Below, in pieces: positions 28,933 through 36,580 of a stretch of DNA of 43,478 bases. Position 1 is the stretch's first letter, and each line of letters starts with the position of its first letter. The notes under the pieces are model-generated. The model saw nothing but the letters and a program-made list of their open reading frames with translations, searched no databases and was not told where the DNA came from. Source of the DNA: a virus. The position numbers and the translations under genes are program-made. The stretch spans positions 1 through 43,478 of IMG/VR virus record IMGVR_UViG_3300005577_000013; one strand, written 5' to 3'.

Positions 28933-29487
28933 GTGACCGTACTGACCACGCTGGCCGACGTGAAGGCCTGGCTTCAGATCCCCAGCAGCGTGACGAAGGA
29001 CGACGCGCTGCTGACGCGGCTCATCGCCGCGGCGTCCGAGGCCATTGAGTCCTACTGCAACATCTCTTTCTCGGTGCAGGCCTACTCACACGTGGTCAAC
29101 GGTCACGGCGGCGATCAGATCGTCCCGAGCAAGAGCCCCATCGTGGCCGTGTCGCAGGTGCAGGTGGACTGGCGGGACGTGCCGGCCTCGCCCGGGTCCG
29201 GGCTGCCCGGCTACATCTTTGACGAGACCACCATCACGCTGTTCGGCTACGCCTTCACGCGGGCGAAGGCCAACGTGAAGCTTGCGTACACGGCTGGTTA
29301 CCAGACGGTGCCGGCCGACATCGCACAGGCATGCGTCGAGACGGTCGGCCTGCGGTACAAGGAGCTCGACCGCATTGGCATGGTCAGCAAGCAGTTGGCA
29401 GGCGAGGTCATCACCTTTTCGCAGCGTGACTTCTCCAACGCCACAACGACCGTCCTCAACAACCGTCGTAACGTGGTGCCGGTGTGA
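28933..29487 (+). CDS. Head-tail connector, HK97 gp6-like (184 aa)
   Basis: TTLADVKAWLQIPSSVTKDDALLTRLIAAASEAIESYCN is the diagnostic N-terminus of gp6-like connector proteins that ring the portal. The middle is beta-rich (SPIVAVSQVQV), then NVKLAYTAGYQTVPADIAQACVETVGLRYKELDRIG. The GTG at 28933 has AAGGAG 6 bases upstream. Codes for the adaptor that binds beneath the portal. Confidence 0.88.
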   Translation: MTVLTTLADVKAWLQIPSSVTKDDALLTRLIAAASEAIESYCNISFSVQAYSHVVNGHGGDQIVPSKSPIVAVSQVQVDWRDVPASPGSGLPGYIFDETTITLFGYAFTRAKANVKLAYTAGYQTVPADIAQACVETVGLRYKELDRIGMVSKQLAGEVITFSQRDFSNATTTVLNNRRNVVPV

Positions 29488-29945
29488 TCGAGGGTCGCGT
29501 CACAGGCTCCGGCGGGCCGCTGCTGGCCCGCGTACCTGTCTTCCGTGCACAACTGACCGAGACTGTCGGCCGGCTCATGCTGCGGCTGGTCCGCCGCGTG
29601 AAGCTGAAGCTGTCGGACGACGTGCTGAACGTCAAGACGGGCCGCCTGCGCCGGTCCATCAACGGCCGCATGACCGGCCAAGGCACCGCGGAGGTCAGCG
29701 CGTTCGTCGGTACCAACGTGCCATACGGCCGCACCCATGAGTACGGCGGCGACGTCACGGTGAAGGAGCACCTGCGCCTGGTAAAGCAGGCGTTCGGCAA
29801 GCAGCTCAAAACGCCGGTGTGGCAGACCGTTCGGTCCCACACCGTCCACTATCCCGAGCGGTCCTTTCTCCGCTCGGCCCTGAACGAGATGCGCGGCGAG
29901 ATCAAGGAAGAGCTCTCCCGCGCGGTCAAAGGAGGCCGCCGATGA
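29484..29945 (+). CDS. Tail completion protein, HK97 gp10-like (153 aa)
   Basis: The motif VKTGRLRRSINGRM, then AFVGTNVPYGRTHEYGGDVTV and PERSFLRSALNEMRGEI, matches HK97-gp10-like minor tail/neck proteins. GTG at 29484 overlaps the connector stop as GTGA. It probably acts with the next protein in closing the head-tail joint. Confidence 0.85.
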   Translation: MIEGRVTGSGGPLLARVPVFRAQLTETVGRLMLRLVRRVKLKLSDDVLNVKTGRLRRSINGRMTGQGTAEVSAFVGTNVPYGRTHEYGGDVTVKEHLRLVKQAFGKQLKTPVWQTVRSHTVHYPERSFLRSALNEMRGEIKEELSRAVKGGRR

Positions 29946-30379
29946 ACCCGCCACGCGAGACCGTCTGGGCCGCGTTGTTCCAACTGTTTTCGACAAAGCT
30001 TCCCGCGGCCGGTTTTGCGGTGGTCGAACGCCGCCTGAAGCACTGGAACGACGTGCCGGCCATCCAGCAGCCGTATTTTTGCCAGGCGCAGACCGGCGAG
30101 AACATAGTGCAGGAGCGAGGCAAGCCGCCCGTCTACCTGCTGCGCGGCGACCTGTACCTGTACGCCCGGACCGACGGCAACCTCGACCCCGGTCCGGTCA
30201 TCAACCCTCTGATGGACGCCGTCGAGGCGGCGATCAAACCGTCAGGCCTTGAAGAGGTGCAGACGCTCGGTGGCCTGGTCCACTGGTGTCGCATCGAAGG
30301 CGACGTAGAGACGGACGAGGGCACCCTCGGCCCGCAGAGCGTCGCCATCATCCCCATCGTCATCTGTCTAGGAGGCTAA
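29942..30379 (+). CDS. Tail terminator-like protein (145 aa)
   Basis: The ATG at 29942 overlaps the gp10-like stop as ATGA. The start (TVWAALFQLFSTKLPAAGFAVVERRLKHWNDVPAIQQPYF), a PPVYLLRGDLYLYART middle strand and the ending resemble lambda gpU / HK97 gp11-type tail terminators, and the gene sits exactly before the tail tube. These proteins cap the tail tube. Assignment rests on both context and pattern. Confidence 0.7.
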   Translation: MNPPRETVWAALFQLFSTKLPAAGFAVVERRLKHWNDVPAIQQPYFCQAQTGENIVQERGKPPVYLLRGDLYLYARTDGNLDPGPVINPLMDAVEAAIKPSGLEEVQTLGGLVHWCRIEGDVETDEGTLGPQSVAIIPIVICLGG

Positions 30380-30383
30380 CGCC

Positions 30384-31154
30384 ATGTCCCAGTACATCTT
30401 CGGCGCCGGTTCCATCTGGGGCACTCCCCTGGTGGACGCAGCCGGCAACGCCATCGCGAACGGCACACCCGTTCAACTGCTGACGTCCCAGGAAATCGGC
30501 ATGGACGAGAGCTTCGAGTCGAAGAAGCTCTACGGCCAGAACCAGTTTCCCGTGGACGTCGGCCGCGGCAAAGGCAACCTGAACGTCAAGGCAAAGTTCG
30601 CGCAGGTGAACGCGCTGGCCGTCAGCTCGCTCTACTTCGGCCAGTCGCTGGTCGCCGGGCTGCGGTCCATCAAGACCGACCTGATCGGCACGCCCATCCC
30701 GACCACGCCGTTCACCATCACCGTGACGCCGCCGAACACCGGCACGTTCGTGAACGACCTGGGCGTGCGCGACCAGAACGGCCTGCCGATGACCAAGGTC
30801 GCGTCCGGTCCGACCACCGGCCAGTACTCGCTGTCCGGCGCGGTCTACACCTTCGCCGCGGCCGACACCGGCAAGACGGTCTTCATCAGCTACAGCTACT
30901 CGGCCACCACCGGCACCGCGGTCGGCGCCGGCACCATGACCATCAAGAACCTGGCCATGGGCGCCGCGCCGATCCTGCGCCTGGACGTCTTCTTCCAGAA
31001 GAACGGCAAGGACTTCTGCACGACGTACCCGAACGCCATGGCGACGAAGCTCGGCTGGCAGTCCAAGCTCGACGACTACATGGTGCCCGAGGTCGAGTTC
31101 GACGCCTTCGCGGACGCCGCGGGCAACGTGATGTACCGCAGCTTCTCCGAGTGA
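30384..31154 (+). CDS. Major tail tube protein (256 aa)
   Basis: Beta-rich, beginning MSQYIFGAGSIWGTPLVDAAG and including QEIGMDESFESKKLYGQNQFPVDVGRGKGNLNVKAKFAQVN, as in phage tail tube monomers. Ends with DDYMVPEVEFDAFADAAGNVMYRSFSE. A central segment (about 110-195) has Ig-like Thr/Gly-rich sequence and may be a decorating insertion. Position between terminator and chaperones is standard. Confidence 0.88.
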   Translation: MSQYIFGAGSIWGTPLVDAAGNAIANGTPVQLLTSQEIGMDESFESKKLYGQNQFPVDVGRGKGNLNVKAKFAQVNALAVSSLYFGQSLVAGLRSIKTDLIGTPIPTTPFTITVTPPNTGTFVNDLGVRDQNGLPMTKVASGPTTGQYSLSGAVYTFAAADTGKTVFISYSYSATTGTAVGAGTMTIKNLAMGAAPILRLDVFFQKNGKDFCTTYPNAMATKLGWQSKLDDYMVPEVEFDAFADAAGNVMYRSFSE

Positions 31155-31195
31155 TCGGGAAGCGGCTCTGAAAACAAACCGCCGGAGAACAGAAC

Positions 31196-31573
31196 ATGAG
31201 TAACGAAAGCGTCAAGGTCAAAGGCATCGAGCTCGAGCTCGGCGACCGCAAGCTGGTCGTGCCGCCACTCAACTTCAAGGCCCTGCAGTCATTCAAGGAA
31301 CGGCTGCAGGGCTTCGAGGCCACCGCTCAGTCGGTCAGCTCGGTGGACATGGGGCTCGTCATCGACGTGCTCCACTCCGCCCTTCGCCGCAACTACCCGG
31401 ACGACTCGCCCTCGGCCGTGTCCCGGGACTTCCTCGAGGAGTGGGTCGATGTCGGCAACATGATGGACCTGATGCAGGCCACCATGGACGTCGGCGGCCT
31501 GGTCCGCAAGGAAATCGAGATGAAGGCCGCGTCGACGGACCCTTCGACTGGGACGAGCTCTACGGCCTCTTGA
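31196..31573 (+). CDS. Tail assembly chaperone, gpG-like (125 aa)
   Basis: Lies between the tail tube and the tape measure as in lambda. Helical with a beta start (KVKGIELELGDRKLVVPPLNFKALQSF). The zero frame ends in a low-complexity TDPSTGTSSTAS. The -1 frame instead continues FDWDELYGLL..., giving a gpGT-like fusion that ends at 31803. In phages the two products bind the tape measure before tube assembly. Confidence 0.82.
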   Translation: MSNESVKVKGIELELGDRKLVVPPLNFKALQSFKERLQGFEATAQSVSSVDMGLVIDVLHSALRRNYPDDSPSAVSRDFLEEWVDVGNMMDLMQATMDVGGLVRKEIEMKAASTDPSTGTSSTAS

Positions 31574-31803
31574 TCACGACGACGGGGTGGACGTGGGAGT
31601 ACGTGGACGAGTGCATGGACCTGCGGCGGCTGCAGGGCTTCATGCGGGCATGGGCAAACGCCCCGCCGGTCCACGTCTCCGTGAGGGCGCTGTTCGCCTC
31701 GTCAGAGGGTTCGTCCCAGGGCAGCCGGCCAGATCAAGACGGCGGCGTAGAAGCGATGCTGGAGTCGCTGCCGGCCATGCCGCTGCAGGTACCTAAGCTT
31801 TAA
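31540..31803 (+). CDS. Frameshifted T-domain of the tail chaperone (gpGT-like extension)
   Basis: Read in the -1 frame relative to the 125-aa chaperone, this gives PFDWDELYGLLITTTGWTWEYVDECMDLRRLQGFMRAWANAPP and ends KL* 11 bases before the tape measure ATG. No start codon with ribosome-binding site is seen, so it is expected only as an extension. Zero-frame GAC CCT TCG (31538-31546) becomes CCC TTC at 31540-31545; tRNA-Pro can re-pair on CCC. That is a weak slippery site, so the exact shift point is uncertain. Confidence 0.72.
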   Translation, partial: PFDWDELYGLLITTTGWTWEYVDECMDLRRLQGFMRAWANAPPVHVSVRALFASSEGSSQGSRPDQDGGVEAMLESLPAMPLQVPKL

Positions 31804-31814
31804 AGGAGAGGCCC

Positions 31815-34079
31815 ATGGCCACCAAGGAAGACGGCGTCGAGGTAGAGATCACCGGCAAAAGCGACCAGGTAGAGGCCGCGATGAAGGCCGCCGCTGATGC
31901 CGTCAACGGTGGCGTCGGCAAGATCAAAGGCGCCTTCGATGAACTCGGAGGCGCCTTTAGCAAAATCAACGGGATGTTCGTGGCGCTGGCCGGCATCGCG
32001 GCTGGCGGCAAGTTCTTCAAGGACGCCATCTCCGAGAGCAACAAACTCACCGGCGAAACGATGAAGCTGTCCAAGCAGCTCGACATCACGGCCGAAGAGG
32101 CAGGCGTCCTGAACACCGCGCTGGGCGACATCTACTCGGACTCCGACACCTACATCGGCGCCTATCAGAAGTTCGCCTCCCAGCTGCGCAAGAACGAGGA
32201 CGGCCTGCGCGCCATGGGCCTTGAGACGCGTGACGCTGCCGGGCACCTGCGCAATGCCAACGACGTGTTCCAGGAGGCCATCAAGCTGCCGACGCAGTAC
32301 AAGGCCGGCCTCGACCAGCAGATCGCGGCACAGAAGCTCTTCGGCAAGTCCGTGGACGACGTGATGAAGCTGCAGAAGCTGAACAATGACGTCCTCGATC
32401 AGGCACGCCAGAAGAACGAGGAGCTCGGCCTCACCATCACGCAGCAGAACGTCGAGGCCTCCAAGGAGTACAAGGCCGCGATGAACGATCTCGGCGACGT
32501 GATGACCGCCGTGCAGAAGACGGTCGGCGACGCCGTCATGCCGGTGTTCACCGAGCTTGCCAACTACCTGGCGTCTACCGGCCCCTACGTCGTGGCCGTC
32601 TTCAAGGGCGCCATGACCGGCCTGCTGCTGGTCTTCCGCTCGGTGCAGGCCGTGGTGAAGACGGTGGCCGCGGTCATCTTCGAGTTCATCAGCGGCACCA
32701 TCGATCAGGTCGGCAACCTCAGCGACCTGATCAGCGCCGTGCTGTCAGGCAACTTCTCCAAGGCCGCCGAGTCTGCCGTGCGCATGAAGGACCGCATCGT
32801 CACGGCCTTCAGGAACGTGAAGGACGCGGCGGTCGAGAACTTCGGCGCGGCCGGCGAGGCGTTCGGCGCAGACCTCGAACGCGTGTGGGGCCCAAAGGTC
32901 GCGTCTACGTCCAAACCGAAGGGCGGCGCGAAGCAGCTCGGAGACCTGAAGGACCAGAAGGAGGACAAGGAGCTTCCGAAGGTGGACGCCGAGCTGGCAG
33001 CCGCCAAGCTCAAGTACGCCATGGAGAACGACCTGCGCGAGATGAGCAAGGCGCAGGAGCTGGCCACCTTCGAGGAGCTGGTGGCGAAGCACGACCTCTC
33101 CGAGAAGGAGAAGGTGGTCGCCACGAAGCGCGCCACCGAGATGAAACTGGCCGTGCTGCGCGACGAGCGCCAGCAGATCATCGACCTCTCCGAGGAAGCA
33201 ATCGAGGCCTACAAGCAGCAGCGCCTGGACGCCGTGGAGTCCGATCGCATGGCCGCACGGCTCAAGGCGGACACGGCGCAGATCACGGCGCAGGAGCTTC
33301 TGCAGATCGAGCAGCAGCTCGAGGACCAGCGCTACCAGATCGTCCGCGACGCGGTGCAGGCCCGACTCGCTGTGCTGGCCCAGGACCCGACCAAGAACGT
33401 CGTCGCGCTGCAGAAGCTCAACGACGAGCTGGCCGCGGTCGAGCGTGAACACCAGCTCAAGGTCAAGGGCATCCAGGCCGAATCGCAGCGCGAGCAGCTC
33501 AAGGACTACCAGAGCCTGTTCGACGGCATCGGCAACTCGTTTGGCGGCGTCGTGAAGGGCATCGTCAGCGGCACCATGTCCATGTCCGGCGCCGTGAAGT
33601 CGCTGTTCTCTGGGCTTCTCAGCTCGGTGGCCGGATTCCTCGGCCAGATGATTGCCAAGAAGGTCGCGGCCTGGGCTGCCGAAAAGGCGCTTGCCGCCGG
33701 CACCATCGCCACCAACGCGGCGGTCGCGGGCTCCGGCGCCGCGGCCTCGCAGGCCATGATCCCGATCGCGGGTCCAGGGCTTGCGCTTGCTGCCATGGCC
33801 GCCATCTTTGCCGCCGTCATGGGTCTGGGCGGCAAGGGCAGCAGCTCGGTGCCGTCAGCCCGTAATGGCTTCGACATCCCGTCCGGCCTCAACCCGCTCA
33901 CGCAGCTCCACGAGGAAGAGATGGTGCTGCCGAAGGAGCAGGCCGACGTCATCCGCGGCATGGACGCCAGCAACCAACAGCCGATCATCATCCCCACCAC
34001 CGGCGGCGACTTCATCCACAAGGACCAGCTAGCCTCGCTGCTCCGGAAGCTCGGCCGCGACTTCGCATACACGAGGTGA
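31815..34079 (+). CDS. Tape measure protein (754 aa)
   Basis: A long, mostly helical protein that sets tail length. N-terminus: EVEITGKSDQVEAAMKAAADAVNGGVGKIKGAFDELG. Centre: hydrophobic helices (PYVVAVFKGAMTGLLLVFRSVQAVVKTVAAVIF) and a long charged coiled coil (about 385-560). C-terminus: Gly/Ala membrane-active stretches, then ARNGFDIPSGLNPLTQLHEEEMVLPKEQADVIRGM, a common ending of such proteins. AAGGAG precedes the ATG. At roughly 1.5 A per residue it predicts a tail near 110 nm. Confidence 0.92.
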   Translation: MATKEDGVEVEITGKSDQVEAAMKAAADAVNGGVGKIKGAFDELGGAFSKINGMFVALAGIAAGGKFFKDAISESNKLTGETMKLSKQLDITAEEAGVLNTALGDIYSDSDTYIGAYQKFASQLRKNEDGLRAMGLETRDAAGHLRNANDVFQEAIKLPTQYKAGLDQQIAAQKLFGKSVDDVMKLQKLNNDVLDQARQKNEELGLTITQQNVEASKEYKAAMNDLGDVMTAVQKTVGDAVMPVFTELANYLASTGPYVVAVFKGAMTGLLLVFRSVQAVVKTVAAVIFEFISGTIDQVGNLSDLISAVLSGNFSKAAESAVRMKDRIVTAFRNVKDAAVENFGAAGEAFGADLERVWGPKVASTSKPKGGAKQLGDLKDQKEDKELPKVDAELAAAKLKYAMENDLREMSKAQELATFEELVAKHDLSEKEKVVATKRATEMKLAVLRDERQQIIDLSEEAIEAYKQQRLDAVESDRMAARLKADTAQITAQELLQIEQQLEDQRYQIVRDAVQARLAVLAQDPTKNVVALQKLNDELAAVEREHQLKVKGIQAESQREQLKDYQSLFDGIGNSFGGVVKGIVSGTMSMSGAVKSLFSGLLSSVAGFLGQMIAKKVAAWAAEKALAAGTIATNAAVAGSGAAASQAMIPIAGPGLALAAMAAIFAAVMGLGGKGSSSVPSARNGFDIPSGLNPLTQLHEEEMVLPKEQADVIRGMDASNQQPIIIPTTGGDFIHKDQLASLLRKLGRDFAYTR

Positions 34080-34082
34080 CCA

Positions 34083-35273
34083 ATGAGCGACCAACTCTAC
34101 CCCGACCTGCCGGGCCTCGCCTGGCCGGTCACGCGCGCGCCGCAATGGAAGACGACCGTGCAGACGACGCCATCGCTGCGCGAGTTCCGCACTTCGTCCG
34201 TCCTGAACCCGGTGCACGAGCTGACGCTCAAGTACGAGTTCCTCCGCCAGCGCGCAAACCTGCCGGAGTTCCAACGGCTGTTCGACTTCTATGCATCCCA
34301 TCGCGGGGACTTCGACACGTTCCTCTTCAACGACAAGACGGACAACACGGTGGCGCTGCAGCGGCTGGCCGTGGGTACCGGCGCCGTGTCGCAGTTCCAA
34401 CTCGGACGCTGGCTGACCGACACGCCATACAACATCGCCACCAGCACGGAAGACCTTTCCGTCTCGCCGAGCTGGGCGCTGCAGGGACTGTCGACCGTCG
34501 GTAGCACCGCCGCGTACGATGGGCTGCAGTATGCTACGCAGCTGGCCGAAGACACTAGCACGGGGCTGCATCGCATCCGCAGCAACACTGGCACGTTCAA
34601 CCCGGCGTTGAGCCTGCTCTGGTCGGTAGACGTGAAGGCCGGCACCAGGACAGACGTGGTGCTGGCGCTGCTGGATGGCGACAATACGTCCAATGTCGGC
34701 ATCAGGTTCAACCTGCTGACCGGCGTGGCCACGCAGCAGTTCATCGCAGGCTCCGCGAGCGTCGCCGGCTTCTACATGGAGCCGCTTGGCAACGGGTGGT
34801 TCAGGTGCTCCGTCGTGGCCACGGCCGGGGCCAACAACGCACTGGCAGGTCAGCAGTGCCAGGTACGTCTGGCCCTCACCGACGGCACCACCAGCTACAC
34901 CGGTGCGGGCGCCGGCAGCTACGTCTTTGTCGCCCGTCCGATGATGATGCCGACGACGCTGCCAAAGCCGTACGTCAGGAATACCAGCAGCGCAGCGCTG
35001 TACCCACGGCTAGAGCCAGTATATGCGCCGATCGGCGCCCTGACGTTTTTCTCCGGCACCTTCGGCACCGGCTGGTCTTCCATCACGCCGACCAGCGTCT
35101 CGTCCACCGGCCTCGTCACGCTGTCTGCGCCGCTGGCTGCCGGCTCCACCTTGCTGTGGTCAGGCAGCTACTACTGGCGCTGCCGGTTCGCAGACCCCAA
35201 CCTTTCCATCGAACAGTTCATGAGCCGCTTCTGGCAGCTCGGACGCGTCAAGCTGAGGACCTGGAAGCCATGA
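34083..35273 (+). CDS. DUF2460 distal tail protein with carbohydrate-binding-like insertion (396 aa)
   Basis: The N-terminal 95 residues (PVTRAPQWKTTVQTTPSLREFRTSSVLNPVHELTLKYEFLR...FQRLFDFYASHRGDFDTFLFND) and the very end (RFWQLGRVKLRTWKP) are the DUF2460 family, which forms the distal tail ring. Between about 150 and 295 is a beta-sandwich-like insertion with NPALSLLWSVDVKAGTRTDVV, GFYMEPLGNGWFRCSVVATA and SYVFVARPMMM, as in phage carbohydrate-binding modules. The insertion may help in attachment to the host envelope. Confidence 0.85.
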   Translation: MSDQLYPDLPGLAWPVTRAPQWKTTVQTTPSLREFRTSSVLNPVHELTLKYEFLRQRANLPEFQRLFDFYASHRGDFDTFLFNDKTDNTVALQRLAVGTGAVSQFQLGRWLTDTPYNIATSTEDLSVSPSWALQGLSTVGSTAAYDGLQYATQLAEDTSTGLHRIRSNTGTFNPALSLLWSVDVKAGTRTDVVLALLDGDNTSNVGIRFNLLTGVATQQFIAGSASVAGFYMEPLGNGWFRCSVVATAGANNALAGQQCQVRLALTDGTTSYTGAGAGSYVFVARPMMMPTTLPKPYVRNTSSAALYPRLEPVYAPIGALTFFSGTFGTGWSSITPTSVSSTGLVTLSAPLAAGSTLLWSGSYYWRCRFADPNLSIEQFMSRFWQLGRVKLRTWKP

Positions 35274-36169
35274 AAGTACCCACTTGGGAACCGTCGCCCG
35301 GAAACCTCGTCGCCTGGTTGCTCAACAACCAGCAGGCGACGCCGGTCGACCTCTACACCATCACGCTGCAGAGCGGCACCGTGCTCCGGTACTCTGGAGC
35401 AGACACGGCCGTCACGGTGAACGGCCTGACCTTTGCGCTCGGGCCGAGCATGCGTCGCAACCGACTGTCGCAGGTCATCGGCATCCGCGTCTCCACCATG
35501 TCCCTGGATGTGGCCGCCACGGCGGACGACGTATTCAACTCCGACGAGAACTGGCTCAGTGCCATGGCAAAAGGCTACCTCGACGGCGCCACGGTGTACC
35601 TCGAGCGTGGGTTCTTCGACGACTCGCTGACGTGCCAAGGCACCGTGCCGGTATTCTACGGTCGGGTCGGCGAGGTCTCTGCCGGCCGCAGCGGAGGCAA
35701 GATCGAGGTGCGGTCCCACTCGGAGCTGCTCGACGTCATGGTGCCCACCGACGTGTTCCAGCCCGGCTGCCGCAACATGCTGTTCGATCCGATCTGCGGC
35801 CTCAGCAAGGCGGCGTCGACCTTCGCAGGCACCACCAATGCCGCGGCCGACGCCAACAACCTGACGCTGACCACGACGTCGGCCGCCATCATCGCCTTGG
35901 CAAACGGGTGGGCGAACCTCGGCCAGATCGTCTTCACGTCCGGCCCTCTGACTGGGACCGCGCGGACCGTCCGGCAGCACACGGTGTCCGGCGGCGTTGC
36001 CACCATCGTGCTGGTCTACCAGACACCCGGCGCGTGGGCTTCCGGTACGACGTTCAACCTGATCGCCGGCTGCAACAAGGTCTTCGCCGGTGACTGCCTG
36101 AACAAGTTCAACAACCAGGCGAAGTTCCGTGGCGAGCCGTTCGTCCCTCCGCCGGAGTCGGTGACGTGA
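35270..36169 (+). CDS. DUF2163-type tail protein (299 aa)
   Basis: The ATG at 35270 overlaps the previous stop as ATGA; the longer open frame upstream is a shadow. MSLDVAATADDVFN, ATVYLERGFFDD, FYGRVGEVSAGRSGGKIEVRSHSELLDVMVP, PGCRNMLFDPICGL and GCNKVFAGDCLNKFNNQAKFRGEPFVP are the hallmarks of this family, including paired cysteines. It belongs to the DUF2460-DUF2163-NlpC/P60-J tail-tip module of gene-transfer-agent-like siphoviruses and builds the tip. Confidence 0.9.
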   Translation: MKVPTWEPSPGNLVAWLLNNQQATPVDLYTITLQSGTVLRYSGADTAVTVNGLTFALGPSMRRNRLSQVIGIRVSTMSLDVAATADDVFNSDENWLSAMAKGYLDGATVYLERGFFDDSLTCQGTVPVFYGRVGEVSAGRSGGKIEVRSHSELLDVMVPTDVFQPGCRNMLFDPICGLSKAASTFAGTTNAAADANNLTLTTTSAAIIALANGWANLGQIVFTSGPLTGTARTVRQHTVSGGVATIVLVYQTPGAWASGTTFNLIAGCNKVFAGDCLNKFNNQAKFRGEPFVPPPESVT

Positions 36170-36579
36170 GCCGCGACCTCGTGGCTGCCGAGGCCCGCTC
36201 CTGGCTCGGCACGCCGTACCACCACCACGCACGGGTCAAGGGCGTGGGCGTGGACTGCGCCCAGATCCTGGCCGCCGTGTTCGAGGCCGCAGACATGGTG
36301 CCGCACCTCGACCTTGGCCAGTACGCGCCGCAGTGGCACCTGCACCGGTCCGAGGAGCTGTACATCGGATGGCTGGTCAGGGTCGGCGCCAGGCGCGTGG
36401 ACGTGCCGGCCAAGGGCGACGTCGGCGTGTGGCGGTTCGGCCGCGTCTTCAGCCACGGCGGCATCTTCGTGGAAGACACGCTCATCGTCCACTCCTACAT
36501 CAACCAGGGCGTGATCCTGACGTCGACGACCGAAGACCCTCTCGTCGGCCGCGAAGCCCAATACTGGAGCCTCTTCTAA
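36166..36579 (+). CDS. NlpC/P60 tail-tip peptidase (137 aa)
   Basis: Catalytic C31 in VGVDCAQIL, H97 in FSHGGIF and H109 in IVHSY form the papain-like site of NlpC/P60 enzymes. WLGTPYHHHARVKG is the typical start. It likely cleaves peptidoglycan peptide stems at infection, or processes the tip. GTG at 36166 overlaps the previous stop as GTGA. Confidence 0.92.
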   Translation: MSRDLVAAEARSWLGTPYHHHARVKGVGVDCAQILAAVFEAADMVPHLDLGQYAPQWHLHRSEELYIGWLVRVGARRVDVPAKGDVGVWRFGRVFSHGGIFVEDTLIVHSYINQGVILTSTTEDPLVGREAQYWSLF

Positions 36580-36580
36580 C

